Part shown: positions 24,269-37,582 of the stretch, piece after piece
Layout: each line of letters opens with the position of its first letter
How positions within the stretch are numbered: the stretch's first letter is position 1
Origin: Oxyruncus cristatus
Taxonomy: Eukaryota > Chordata > Aves > Passeriformes > Cotingidae
Assembly: GCA_013399855.1 (NCBI GenBank)
Contig: VXAY01001258.1
Location: 63,994 to 127,993, forward strand
Direction of reading: 5' to 3'
DNA: 64,000 nucleotides
The notes under the pieces: generated by a model
What the model was told of the DNA's origin: nothing
Database searches by the model: none
Seen by the model: the letters and a program-made list of their open reading frames with translations, nothing else
Made by a program: the position numbers and the translations under genes

Positions 24269-27200
24269 ATGGGGATCCAACACAAGTGAAGGAGTATCAG
24301 TGCCCTTTTCAAAGTTCATCATTCAACTTCATCTGCAAACGGTAGTTTAACAACTTAGTCTAAAGTGGAATAGCTGGCAAGTCCAAGAGCAAGATCTAGG
24401 AAACATGGAGCCTAGAAGATGTAATGGAGCAGATCCAAAATGGGGTCTGAGTGAGGAGGAGTCTGATGTGATAATGAAGGCTACAGGAGTGTGACTTTTT
24501 AAGTGAAATTAAAACGCACAGGAAGATAATTCAGTATGAATCAACCAATTATGAACAAATGTAACCTAGAAAGGAAAACATCAGAAATGTGAAGTTCAAA
24601 CAGCCTTTCAGTAGAAATAATGGGGAGCAAAGAGAAAAAAAAAAGTTAATTTTTTTTTAAAAAGAGCGTGAAACTACTTTTGAGGAATAAAACCATCTGT
24701 GATTGCTACACTAGGAATGACACTACAATATCTGTGGGTTTGGACATAAATTGATTTTTAGTGGGAGTCCAGTCCACTCTAGAAACCTCTGAAGAGTACA
24801 GAATGATGGACCTCAGGAGTGGTCAGGCTGTTCCAAGAAGGGTAAGAAGCATACTGACCTCTTGCACAGGCTGTGCACTGGCACAACCAGTGCTTTTCCA
24901 GGACTTTCAGTGGAATATCAAACATAGCTTACACAGGCACCCTCAGTATGGCGTTAAGTTTTTTACTTACACATATGTTTAGTTAGTTTTCAATGACTGA
25001 AAATTGCCAGGCATGCCAAGATTCACTTGCCATCCAACCTTTTTAAGGGTCAGTAAGTTAACGGATCTAACATTTAGAGACATATTTTACCCTTTGTACC
25101 TTCCTATTAACTTCCACAGAGTAGCAACAGGGAAGTTGCTGCAAAGTTCCCTCATGTGGTTAATTTATCTGTAGAAAGACTTAGAAAAACATGCAATACC
25201 CAAAGTGTTCCTACTTGAGAGGGAGGGGGAATGGACACAGACATTATATGCCAAGAAGATGGAAAGGCAAAAAAGAAGGGAAAGACGTGAAACAGTAATG
25301 TCTTGGCAATAAATGGCAGCCTACCTGAATTTGGAGGCAATGAAAAGAAAAAGTAGATTAAAAAGAGATGCAAATAACAATATTTTGAATTGCTAAAGAT
25401 ATTGTTTTCTCTTTGGAGTAACTGTTTTATCAGACGCGTTAAAATGTATGATTTGCTTCATTAATCACACTCATTTCCCTTCCAGAGGCACGGATATGAT
25501 CACAACTTATTTCACAGGACTGAGATAAAAAGGTTGAGCTTTTATTTTCTTTCATTTCAGTGTTCAGTCTGATTACTGTGAAAAACATTTCCACCCCAAA
25601 AAGTTTAAATGCTTTGTATCTGAATGCACAGGCTGCAATAGCCAGCAGCATCTTTGCCTATCTGTAGTTTCAATTCCAAATTCCCTTTTCTGATTCAGGA
25701 AAGAGAGATCGGTAATTTATTACTCTGCAGGTTACCAAGAATAAAGGCTCTAATTCCAGATTCTTGGAGAGAGCAAAACCAGCTGCAAGAGTTAAAAGGG
25801 GGAAAAGAGGAGCAAAACCATAGGCAGGCACACAGGTATGCTTTTGGTTACATGGTGCTCAGTTAAAACAACATTTACTAATGGAGGGATTAATGAGGGC
25901 TCAAAAAAGCCCATCGTGGACAAACTGGATGGAGCCCAAAGTTAAGGGTTAGAAACACACAGGGAAATTAGTTACTGAATATCAAAAGGAAGGAGTGACA
26001 GGTCATTCTAACAACGAAACCGAGAAAGGTGAAGATCAGCAATCCTACAGTTTAAGCATTTCCCCCTAAGATGCATTAAATGAAACTCATTTAATATGAA
26101 GAAATTCTCCCAAATTTATAGGCAGTGCTTGCCTTTGTGCAGCTCCCAAGGAGAAAAGGCAAGTGACATTGCATTGAATAACAATCAAGAGGAGAAGGGG
26201 AACATTTTCAAAGACAAAATAAGTTGGTGGAGGACTGCCTGGGAAAGGGAGTTATTGTCTCTGCAAAAGAGAGCTCTGGATGAACAACAGGCATATCTTC
26301 AAAATACTTTTTCAGTCAACATATTAGTCAACTCAGCCAGAACTGATCTTACAAAAGCAGACGAGTCCATTGGAATTTATCACTGAAAGTATTGCTTTGA
26401 TACAAAATTACTGAGGATTCATTAAAACTGTGCTCTTGGGCAGGTGTTTTTCCTGAAAACTAAAAGGAGGCAAGATAAAATCTTAATAAAAAAGAAGAAC
26501 AAAAGTATACGGGAGTAAGAAACAGAAGTCAGATTCACAGCTGGTATAAACTGGGATTCTTTGTCTTCCCATTGAGGACACACTTGTATGAAGAAGCTGC
26601 CCTTTCATTTTTTTCACCTATTCATCATTTTTCTCTTCTGTAGTCCTCATTTCACTCCACTGAAAAAATGAGCAGAAGAGAAAGGGAGAAAAAGGTACTT
26701 GTCCCTCTCGGGTGTTCCCGTGGTTTCCCTCCCATCATCCACAAAGTCAGTGTTACCGGACTTGCTTTAATTTTTACTTTTTCCACAAATTATATCCCAG
26801 TAGAAAAATCTCTGCTTTCCACATGTACAATGCCAGAGCCACAGCTGGGACTTAACTCCCATCTCAGCACAGGAATAACTCCACACAGCAGCTGCAGGTC
26901 ACATCCTGTCTGCACAGAGCAGTACCTGCAAGCTGAATAAAGGTTTCCTCCTTGTTATGCTCAAAAAATCAGGGACCAGATCTCCAGCTGTCACACAACA
27001 GTAGAGATGCTTTAGAGTTACACAAATGTCAACTCTCCCGGGAAGAAAATGGCACAGAAAAACAGGGCACGGCTCTTCAGCATGAGAAAGCTAAAATTCA
27101 CATCTCCGAGTCAAGTGATCTCAGCTGAGGTTCTTGTTTCTTGGTTTGAATGTCTTTTTCACCTTGGAATATCAGGTCTGTATGTACCTGATTTCTTCAG

Positions 27201-30200
27201 TAGCAGCCACAGCTCCCCTTAAGTTATGTGTCTTTAGTCCTGCAAAGCAGAGGTGACACCATGTTTGCCACTTGTCTGCATAAGTTAGATGAGCTCCAAG
27301 GTCAAATGGTGAACTCTGGAGCTCCTAAATCAAGAGGAAGTGTTTGTATTAACAATTGGGTTTAATGAATCTGCATGTTGGTAAACTCCAGCTAATCTTA
27401 ATACTAATTTTATTTTACCAAATTTCCTCTCTTCCCTCTCATCATTTGTGTGTGTGCCTGCTTCACCAAAACCTCAAGATATAACATTTTTCTTTATGTT
27501 AATTTAAATTGCTATTTAAACAAAGAGGACAGGATTGGAATGATCACAAATGTGAACAGAGTCTACTCAAATATCTTCACCCTCTGTGCCACAACGGGGT
27601 GTGTGCACTGAGAGCATATTCCTCATTAAACACAAAGTGTTGGAGCAATATATACATAAAATGCTGCTGACATTCCTCTAATGCATCATTGCTTTTGAAT
27701 ACAAGTTTTTATTCCATTTGATCTCAATAATAAAAAAAAGTACCAACAAAACAAATCTACCTGTGTTTGTTGGGGGAAAAAAAAATCCTGCAGTTCAGTA
27801 GGCAAAGGATGAAGAGAAACATCGAAACTCAAGGGAACTCCAACTGGATCACAACAACAGCAAATCATATCTGATAACACCCTGTTTGGGAAAGTTCCAT
27901 CTCCGTCTACAAACACATAGTGGCACTGGCCTTTAGCCAGCATCCCGAGGCTGCCACAGGCTCACCTCATCACCTGCTACGAGTTTTCAGCCATTCTGCA
28001 CACACAGGAGCCCATCAGCCTGAAGGAAAGCTTCCTTCCTCCATTAGAGAGAATGTTTCTCTGTCCAATTGGTGTCACACAATATATCAAGATGAAAGGC
28101 AGAAAAACAGCTTCGGTCCTTCATCTCTCTCTCCAAAGCTAGCATGTCCTCTCTACCTTTCTCTAAAACTGAATGTAAGTTCTTAAAATAGGTCAGGAAT
28201 GTCTCCTGTGTAACAACAGAAAAACTCTTAAGTTCTTATGCAACATGAACAATACCCAGTAATCCAGAGGTAGAACAAATAACCCAAGACGTTTAATGCC
28301 TCTGAAGAGCTTTTCAGAATTCATTTTGGTGAAAAAATTGTTGTTTGTTATCTAGGAATGGCCACATTATTTGAGTCCTTATGGCAGCATATATGCAAAG
28401 CAGTGCAAAGCCCACAAAAGCCAGGAGAAATAGCTGTATGTGTTGATCCATAGGATACAGAAGGGTGAATGTCCATGAGCACTGTGACCACTCACACTCC
28501 ATTCAAACCTGCCTCTTTCCCAGGTTTCTCTTTCCTGAGGCACACATTGGGCTAAAAGAGTGGTTATCTGATAGAAAAGAAATGAAGATATAAACCCAGA
28601 ATGGCAGCATGGAAGATAATCAATATTCTCAGTAGCAGGTAGTCACACTAAATGCAGATGATATGCACTATATGATCCCATTTACTGGCTGTGAGCTGCT
28701 GGAAGGCACGGTGGATTCACTCCTCTCAATGGTCAGACAAGGATTATTGTTATTGCCGCTTATTTTATGGCCCACAAATAGTGAGCTGAGCACTTCAAAG
28801 GAGTGGAAAGATATAGTCACCTTATCCCAGTAGCCGTGTTAATTCAGGGAATAAAACCCAGGGCTTAGGAGCTTTCCTTACTCTCCTGCACATTGACTGA
28901 GTCCAGCTTTCCCTGCTTCTAAGGCACTCAGAAAACAGAGAACTGAAGGGGAACTAGCAAAAAGGCATCTGAGATAACTCACATTCACCTGCCCCTTTTA
29001 ACTAGTGTTAACTATCTACCTAACCACCTCTTAGGTCAGCAAGTATGTCTGAGTAAACACAAGGGGTTTTGGGTTTTTTTTTTCCCCAAGAAGTAAATCC
29101 AGTTATGGTGCATCTGATCTGGAAGGACTTGCCACATCTGCAACTGGCTGACAGTCAAGCAGTAGCTATACATTTACCATTTCCTCTAGGAAAGTGTATA
29201 TTGATAGGCTATTAAGCTGAAGTGATGCCTGTATTTACCCATAAATGCTTGGCCCCGGCACCTGCTCCCACCAGCTCCAATGCTGCACAGCACCAGGCCC
29301 ACTGCACAGTGTTTACCCCAAGCACAGGCTGTTAGTGCTGGCAGAACAACACCTAGTCCACACACCCATATGTCCAGATTTATTGTGCATCACACATGTC
29401 CCTGCAAGGCTGCAACATGGGAATAGCACTCGGAGTCACAACACTGAGAATATTACCTTGACAAAGACTCTTTTTTCGTTTGCTCAGCAGATGAACCCTT
29501 TGTAATGCAGAGGGGACACTTCTGAGGGACTCTACAACGATAACTCAATAAATGACACATGAGCCAACCCCATAACTTCACTGCTCGCTGTCAGTGATGG
29601 GGCAACTGTCCAACCAAACACAGAAAAAAGCAAAACATGACATGGATATTCAATGCATGTCAGTGAAAGGAAGAAAAGGTGACACTTCTGGGGGTGGGGC
29701 TGATATTGCAGACAGCTTGTACTGTGGCACAATTTAGCTGTGACAGAGCAGACAGAAGGTTGCCTGGACTAGCCTGAATTTGCAAGTGTCCTCTGTAACA
29801 ACATGGGAGCTTATCAGCTCCTCACACAAACATCTTTGTTTCTCTTTCCTTCCAGTGTGTACACGTGGCACAACCTCCCTCAATTACTTTGTTAACACCA
29901 CCTTGTCTTTTTCATCCTTCTCCTAGACCTACCTATTCCAAAATTACTATAAGAAAATTATTAATAATAATGTTTACAACATCAGGGGGAAAAATGAAAT
30001 ATTTGCATGGTGTTTTTTCCATATAGACAGACATTAAACAGCTGCTTTTCTGAAGAAGCAGCAGGAACACAACAGGATTTAATTCACTTGGAGTGTAGAG
30101 CTACCTGCAGTAGCCACAAAATACAGACGCATTGATGAAGAAATCATTTAAGGCATTCTGAAGAACCATAAAACATAACATACTAACAACAATATCCTGA

Positions 30201-32635
30201 ACATATGGTTTTCTTGAGTTTCATTCCTGTGAACAGGTTATAGATGGCTTTTCAAAATTAAAAGCAATAACATAGCTTCTCAATAAATCGCAATACAAAA
30301 GTCGCTGCTAACACATTATGGCAAAGATCTGTCTTGATTCCAGCAAAATAACTTCTAGTTGTTCTTGCACTGAGCCTCCCTCTTATGGGGATATATACAT
30401 ATATTGCCTCTTACTATACTGAATCCCAGTGGTATATATTAGACTGCACTTCTTCCACTCCCTTACTTCGTATGTCTCTTGTACATGCTGATATAAAATC
30501 CCAGGCTGACATCAGTTGTTGGGAGAAAGGAGCCTGTCTGTAAGGAGAACAGCAGCACAACGCCCTGGCAATGCTGATGGCAGCACGGAGGCGATGCTGT
30601 GGAACACCAACACCTCGTGAGCAGCTGAGTGGCTGTACCTGGAGAAGGGACAAAGCAATTTGCTGTCCTTTGGAAGACAAAGGGACCTCTGGAGATGGAC
30701 TTTGCCCACTGTTTTGGGTCAGCATGCAGCCAGGATGGAAATCAAAACTTCAGCTCTCTCCTGTTGGATCCTCTCTGAGTCAGTATGAATTCAAGATTCG
30801 GATTTCTTAAACTGTGTCATTCTTCCTGAAAAACTGTTTGACAGTGGCCCTAAGAAGAAAAATGTAGTTTCCACCACACAGGGACACATTTCTCTTTTTA
30901 TTAATCACTTCTTGATCTTAATAATACAAAAAGTAGTGTCAGAACACCTGACAACTTCCACAGGTTTGGCACCGATGTTACTCAGATGATGAAGGGCCTG
31001 TCTAGTGGTAACATCTGAAAGGTTCAATATATTGTATTTCCACAAATCCTGCAGACTTTGTGAAAAGCCCACTGTCTGCAGTGTAGCCAGAGCTGCTGTT
31101 CAACCTCACAGATTCTTCTGCTTCCTCCCCTTCAGGAACTTCAATTTTCAGAAGTTGTCACATGTGTTTCAATGTTTAGCAGAGAATAAACTAGCCCAAA
31201 GGCTTCTTTTGCTATTTGGATTAAACTCAAGCTTCTACCTACTTACATTTTCTTTAAAAATGCATAAAACTATAAATTAAATATATGCATCATTACTCAT
31301 CAAATTGTTTATCTTTGTACTAATTTTATATATATACACAGGTTAAATATTCATGTGCTCCTTCTCCCTTTCAGAGGATCATAACTCTTAGTTCCTTATT
31401 CTCCTGCACCGGTGTTTCCACTTGCATTGTAGAAGTTGAAGATCATTTAGGTAAAAGCATCCTTAGGGACTTCAGCCTAAAAATTCCAAATTAAGTGGGG
31501 TTTTTTCCTATATTAGTAGCGGAGAGCTGTCCATATGCTTATGTTAAGCCTGACAGATCTTTGATTACCCCTTAGCTTGTAGTTATGCAGCTCTAATGCA
31601 GTTTAGATACATTCCACAGTTGTTAATGGCTCGACACACTGAGACCTTGAAGAATAACAACCAAGGTTATTTCATAATGTAACGCAGTAAAATAAAACAG
31701 ACCTCACCATGTATGCAAAAGTAGTAAATGCTTTGCTGATTTTAAGGCATATGTTTCTTTAAAGTTCTCAGAACATAAGTGATTTAACTACTACAAACAC
31801 AAAATCACAAGCCAAATTTACTGCAAACTTTGCAAGCTGCAATAAATAGGTAAAGACATAAATTGCTGGCAATTAGGAATTTACTGAAGAGGGTATTTAG
31901 GGGAATTGCGCTGATTCAGAGAGATGGAATGCAAATCTCTCCTGCTTACATGTACAGGGCACTGCACCTGTGCCCAGGCTGAAGCACTAAATCAGCAAGC
32001 CCAGGCCAAGACATGGACCCTGAGGATGTACAGCACAGCATAGCACTGAAATCCTGGACACACTGTGTCCATGGATGTTATCTGGAGCTGTGTTTGCCTA
32101 GCACCCCTGAACACCACCCACACTGCATTTATAAAACAAAACCACACAAGAGGGCAATGATTGCAGCAGTTCTGCTTCCAGCTATAGACCTGGGGCACTG
32201 TGAACCTGGAAGTGGCAGCCAGATGCTGCGAGTCCTTCTCTCAGAGAGTATCCCACTGTCTCCACCTGGCCTGTCCTGTGTCACTCTGAAGGGCGACAGT
32301 TGTTAGCACAGGGAATCCCCAGCACTGTAAGAGGAGCCTGGCTGCAGCTCGATTAGCATTAGCAGGAGCACCGTTTCAGTTCCTGGACATTACTGGCTGA
32401 GTGGGGCCATTCATGGATGGGCATGGACCAAATGTCCCCACTGCCTGTGGGTTAGGAAACCTCCACGTGCTGAGCTACGTCTCTACCAATGTATCCAGCT
32501 TTCAACTAATCCTTGTGGAGCTGTGGAAAAGGGGTTGGACTGCGGTGAGATACCTCTCCTGGAAGTGCAATGCCACCTCTACAGGGGCTTCAGCAGCAGG
32601 CCGAAACAGAAGGGTGATGACTTACAAGCCAAAAG
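24269..32635. other. Eight kilobases of unique DNA, no gene recognised
   Basis: I see no mobile element and no coding exon I can defend. A good acceptor (tattactctgcag, ending at 25730) and a CAG/gtatgc donor at 25836 bound a 105-nt segment that is open in one frame, but nothing in it is recognisable. A ten-base T run lies at about 29074-29083. The longest frame is on the minus strand at 30414-30725 (103 codons). Confidence 0.55.
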
Positions 32636-32693
32636 GAATCCCAGAATCATTAGGGTTGGAAGGGACCTCTGGAGATCATCTAGTCCAACCCCC
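32636..32693 (-). mobile_element. Short CR1 3'-tail fragment
   Basis: The plus strand reads 'gaatcccagaatcat', then 'ttggaagggacctctgg' and 'gatcatctagtccaaccccc'. This is the reverse complement of the last 60 or so bases of a CR1 of a different subfamily from the copy starting at 32896. Its 5' part is missing. The plus-strand frame 32401-32940 (179 codons, the longest in the window) crosses it and is rejected as a gene. Confidence 0.82.
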
Positions 32694-32895
32694 AGTACAA
32701 TACAGGTGGGAAGGAGCATTCTGGAAGGTCTACAGTGCACAACACACAGGAATCCCACACAGGCTCAGCAAAGCAAACACACAAATGGAACAGCCCACAG
32801 TTAGCTGTCAGAGCCCCAGTGGGCTTTCAGATGCTTATCCCTTTCCCTGCCAGCCCCTTTGGCAGTCCTGGCCCCAGGACAGGCATACTCTTGGT

Positions 32896-33387
32896 GCAGT
32901 CACCTTGAATACTATGGCAGTTTTGGGCACCACAATATAGGAAAGACACTAAGCTATTAGGGTCCAAAGGAGAGCAATGAAGATGGTGAAGGGCCTTGAG
33001 GGGAAGCCATGTGAGGACACTGAGGGCACTTGGTGTGTTCAGCTGGAGAAGAGGAGACTGAGGGGAGACCTCACTGCAGTTACAACTTCCTTGTGAGGGG
33101 AAGAGGAGGGGCAGGCACTGATCTCTGCTCTGGGGGGACCAGTGTCAGAACCGGAGGAAATGGCCTGAAGTTGTGTCAGGTGCCTTCCCCCAGAGGGTGG
33201 TTGGGCACTGAACAGGCTCCCCAGGGCAGTGGTCACAGCCCCAAGGCTGACAGAGCTCAAGAAGCATTTGGATGATACTCTCAGGCACATGGTGTGACTC
33301 TTGGGAAGTCCCTGTGCAGGGCTAAGAGTCAGACTCAATGATCCTTGTGAGTCCCTTCCAACTCAGCATATTCTGTGATTCTGTGAC
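32896..33387 (+). mobile_element. Longest CR1 fragment, with an internal deletion
   Basis: About 490 bases of CR1 are kept: the C-terminal end of the reverse-transcriptase frame region ('gttttgggcacca', 'gctggagaagaggagactg', 'gggagacctcactgcag') and the 3' end ('ggctccccagggcagtgg', 'tctcaggcacatggtg', terminal 'attctgtgattctgtg'). After 'ggcctgaagttgtgtcagg' the text jumps to 'cagagggtggttgggcac', so I judge that roughly 40 bases present in relatives are deleted. No intact frame remains. Confidence 0.95.
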
Positions 33388-36300
33388 TCCCCAAACTGCT
33401 GCACAGGGAGTAGATGAACTTCCTTGCTGAAGTTATCTGAAGTAAAATCTAAGTCATGAGAAGTATTTTCTTTCCATTCCAAGGTCACGGTTCGATTAGC
33501 CAGGTCTGCCTTAGCATCTTGTTGCTGGTGTTCCTGACTGCTGGAGTCTCTGTTCTGTGCAATGCCAGGTCCTCAGATCAAGGGGGGTTGGGCATCTGGC
33601 GGAGGCGGCTGCTGGCAGGAGTAATAGCTATTGTTTGGATTCAGTCTATAGCTAAAATAAGCTGTAACACAAGCCAGGCACAAGGGAAATCCATTCAATG
33701 AGCAGCTTGAACAAATCTATGTTCAATTAATGTAGCTTTTCAAACACTGTGACAGTGTTTGTGCTCTAAGAAGATGGTTAAGACATTGCTGCCACCAATC
33801 ATTACGGCAGTTCTCCTTCCCCTCGGGAAGCAGTGTCAGTCCAGGAAGGGAGCACAATTAGCAGTAACAAGAGAGTATGTGGGGGAGTGCAGGATGAAAG
33901 GCAAGACTGAAATTACTGTTGAGGCATTCCTTTGGTGAAAAGGAACTTAGGAAGAGAGGATGAGGACACAGAGGTGAAAGATGGAAAGAAGAAGAAAAGA
34001 GGAAAACTTCAGAGACAAGAAGAGGGGAAAAGAAAGAGGAAGATGTATGGATAAAAATTAAACAGAACAAGGAACTTGAAGAAAACATTAATCAGTGATC
34101 CATGGCATGAATGTTGTCTAATTTGGGGTAGATTTGCGTGTTCAGTTGCCTTGCCCTGCCCCCTCTGCCACAACTGCTCACCTATTTCACTGGGTGAGCA
34201 CAGATGAGAAACAGCACCAAGGCACAGAATGGATATTACAGGACAGCCATTTTGTGCCAGATAGAACGTGTAGAGGCTGATCTCTGCTTCATATTCCTCA
34301 ATTCACTACTCATACTCTCTGTCCTCTCCCCAAACAGTTGTTTGCACAAAACCTTAAGGAGTTTGCCCTCTCATGCCATGCTGCCCCTCCCTCTGGTTTA
34401 GCTCCAATTAGCAAACAGGTTCCAAGTTATTAAAGGAGGATTGACAAATACACAGAGGGGTTGACAGATGGATTAATTATATAAACCTTATTTCCTTAGG
34501 CATCCAGGCTGAAAAGAGGACAAAGCATGAGGAACATGAATCATGTGTGGGTAGGTGGCTGAAGGGGTGAGGGAGCAGGGGAGTATGAGAGGAAAGAGAT
34601 TGCTGTAAGGGAGCTGAAAGGGAAGGGAATGAGCAACAGAAAGTGGTGATGTTACTGGAAGGGGTCTGGAGTTACCTGTCAGAAAAGGCAGCTGGTTTTG
34701 AAAGGACAGCGTGTTACCTGGAGCTGTAAAGATGCTCTGTAATGACAGGAGCACCTGGGAGAAAGGGTTTGCTGGGAAAGGGATCCAGGAAGTAACGAAG
34801 GGAGCACAAGGAGTTGGAGGATGAGGTAAAGAACAGAAAAGCTGTAAATAACCATTGAAGTCTTCAAGGGATGAAGAAAAAAATGAAGAATAGAATAGAT
34901 CTCCTTTGTGCAAAGTGAGATTCACTGAATTCGATGTTGCTATGGTGATTTAGACCACCTGAGGACCCAGGTTCAACTGTTTAAGGCAATACATATAATT
35001 ATTCTTTTTATTTTCCCAAATAAGTCCTTGCAGCCTCTTGCTTATATATAATGTGTTTTATAATTCAGAATTCTGCCACCGTTTCACAGCTGAGTGATGT
35101 CCTTTGCATTACCAAAGCTAGTAGCAGCCTTGACTGGAAAGGTGCAATTAAGAAATATGTTATGAAGCAAAGGCTTTTTACAACTTAAATGGTATCAGAA
35201 AAAAAATGTGGTTACTTTAACAGATAAGTATGAAAGAGAAAAGAAGTAAAATCTAGTCTTTAGAAGATTGGTTTCATTTAAAAAATATAGAAAGTACAAT
35301 AACAAAAGATAGTGCTTCAAGGGTGATAGAAAGCTGTGTTATCCTGTGTAGACAGCAGGGATCCAAGAATCCAGCATTACTAGAAACTTCTCCTACAACT
35401 TCTGATAAGTTATTTAAACCCCTGTGCTTCTGTTTCTCAACTTGAATAATTGCTGGAACTAAACTTACCCTAAGGATGTATTTTGAGACTTCAGTAATAA
35501 TTCCTAAGTGCTTTGAAAAGTGCTACATCATGTAAGTGAAGAATGTCATTATTAAAATTGTCCTTCAGAAATCATCACTAACAAGGATTTGTTCTATAGC
35601 TAAAACTGCGCCAAAAACATTATTAGCTTGCAAATCACAAAGCTCCTGTTGACACAGGAGAGAGGCACTGGAGGAGCTGTGCCTGTGCTGCAAGGGGAGG
35701 GTACATACACCCAGCAACACTCCGCTGCTACTACCAGTAGAAGGCAGAACAGAGCCCTGCACACAGTCCCTTCTCAGTGCAGACACCCAACCAGCAGCAC
35801 CTCAGCTCAATATTCCAGTGTTAACATCTGTCTGGTGGCAGCTCCAGGGTAGCCCAGCAGAGAAAAGCCACTGCTGGTGTCAGCTGGGAGACGAGAGCAT
35901 CCCTGCGAAGGGGTAGTGTGGCTGTGCTGAGGTGTCATGGGCTTCATTCCTCTTCTGGCACCTCCCAGTCACAGTTATTCTCTTCCGTGGCGCTGGTTTT
36001 GGAAGACGAATTTGTATCAGTTTAGGGTTCTGGGTCACCTTTCTTTGCGCGGATGTTGGTTTGGTGCAGCCCTTGACTTTGTATGATTAAAAAATAAGAT
36101 ATGATATTCATATGATTGAAAACTACTGCGTGAGGATGCATTTCAGAAAGCAGCCTGACTGATACAAAACAGAGAGGGAGCGTCATTTAGGAACAGCAAG
36201 GTGTGTGTATAAGCTTCAGCAGAAACATTAATTATGTGAAAAGCGAGCCTGCCTCCATCCCACTTTGCACAAAAAGTAATTAAGCTCAGGCTATTAGAAA

Positions 36301-36480
36301 AGGTGCTATTTTCTTAGAGAACACATAGTTTTCCTTTAAACTCTTTAACACTGGAATTTCAGGAAAGCAGCTTGTGATTTCAAACAGCTCTAAGTAAGTT
36401 GTTACCTCTCTCTAACATGCTTGTCCTGCACACAGGACAGATGTTCATATAACCTGGTATCAGTTTTATGTAAACAATGA
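33388..36480. other. Unique DNA with purine-rich tracts
   Basis: No gene is recognised. About 33930-34075 and 34500-34650 are strongly purine-rich on the plus strand (repeated ggaaga, aagaag and gggaag words). The 145-codon minus-strand frame 34488-34925 is Pro/Ser/Leu-rich because the complementary strand is pyrimidine-rich and hence poor in stop codons. I do not call it a gene. Confidence 0.6.
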
Positions 36481-36536
36481 GATGGCTGATTGTGTAATAC
36501 AAGGTTACTCGATGCCACTAGTGCCTGCTAATGTGA

Positions 36537-36582
36537 AAAGCTTGTTAGCTGTCTAGTTGTCTGGCAGTGCTTAACAAGCTTT
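36537..36582 (+). other. Imperfect hairpin, about 17 paired bases
   Basis: The arms AAAGCTTGTTA (36537-36547) and TAACAAGCTTT (36572-36582) are perfectly complementary over 11 bp. Inside, g48-c70, c49-g69, t50-a66, g51-c65, t52-g64 and c53-g63 can pair (last two digits of position) with small bulges, leaving a 9-nt loop. The 3' side contains TGGCAGTG, the start sequence shared by miR-34/449-family microRNAs. The stem is short for a microRNA precursor and that word lies largely in the loop region, so I do not call a microRNA. Confidence 0.4.
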
Positions 36583-37582
36583 GTCTACCAACTCAGACAG
36601 AAAAATTATCATGTTTCTACAAAACATTTAAGAAAAGAAGAAGCAACGTCTTCTGCAATAGATATGTGATGATCCTCTTTAAAGATTTAATTAAAAAAAA
36701 AATGGTGTTAGGAGGCATCCTTTGTTACACAAAGGTAGAGCTTTGAACTTAGTTCAACCTTTTTAAACTTCTTTTAAATTTCAACTTGGTTTATATCCAG
36801 GTAGGGTAAAAAGTGTATTTTGGAAAATAATAACTAAAATACTTAAAACCCTACCTCTGATCTGCAAGTTCCATGCCACTAGAACAGATGCAAGTAAGCC
36901 TGGGTTATATTTGTAGGGCACATATTCTGTATGCATGAACTGGAAAACTCACCAAGACACATGACAACGCTGAGCCAGCTGAAGGGTAAAAGCTAATTTT
37001 GGATCCAGACGTACTTGAAAAATGTAAGTTTTCCCATCTTCTCTGAAAAGGTGTTACAAGCATCCTTCAAATCAAATGCTGAAACTGTTCATTCAGCACT
37101 TTGCAGTACAGTATGTGCCTCACCTTTATAGCTGGGATGCCTCCCGAGGGAGATGCATCTCTCCAGCTGCGAACCAATGGCTTAAACCACATATTCCTGC
37201 AGATGGAGAATGGGTATATCCTTGATTTACTTGTTCCCAGACAGCACCTTACACAGGCTTTTCGTGCAAATGACAAATACTTGCAATGTGTTCATAAATC
37301 TTACCTAAGTTTACTCCAGTTGGCCACAATGGAACTACATAAACTTCACTTAACTGGGATACATCAAACAAAGTTAGGATTCAAAGCCAGTTTTGTGTTG
37401 ATTTCCGAACTACTTATTTACCTGTGGTACAGATAAAAATGGGACACTACTGGGAGTCACTGCTACTGTTGGGGTACTTTAATCCCCTTCAAGAACAAAC
37501 CTGTGGACTAAGGTAAAGCCTAAACTAGAGATACAGAAGGGACTGTAAACAGAGTGACTGGAATTAGGTTGCAGTTTTACTT
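36583..37582. other. Unique non-coding DNA, no gene recognised
   Basis: Nothing is recognised. The plus-strand frame 37101-37436 (111 codons) has no identifiable motif or flanking splice pattern. Confidence 0.5.

Noticed and set aside
25731..25835. 105-nt exon-like interval between an acceptor and a gtatgc donor
   Set aside because: Only one frame is open, the peptide is unrecognised and the donor is mediocre; intervals of this quality are common by chance.
32401..32940. Longest open frame (179 codons, plus)
   Set aside because: It crosses a minus-strand CR1 tail and the start of a CR1 copy, has no recognisable domain, and is within what random sequence of this length can give.
33039..33338. 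99-codon minus-strand frame similar to part of the frame at 37554-37757
   Set aside because: The similarity (TMCLRV...LGAVTTALGSL) is shared CR1 3'-end sequence read in antisense, not a gene family.
34488..34925. 145-codon Pro/Ser/Leu-rich minus-strand frame
   Set aside because: The strand is pyrimidine-rich, which removes stop codons; the composition explains the frame.
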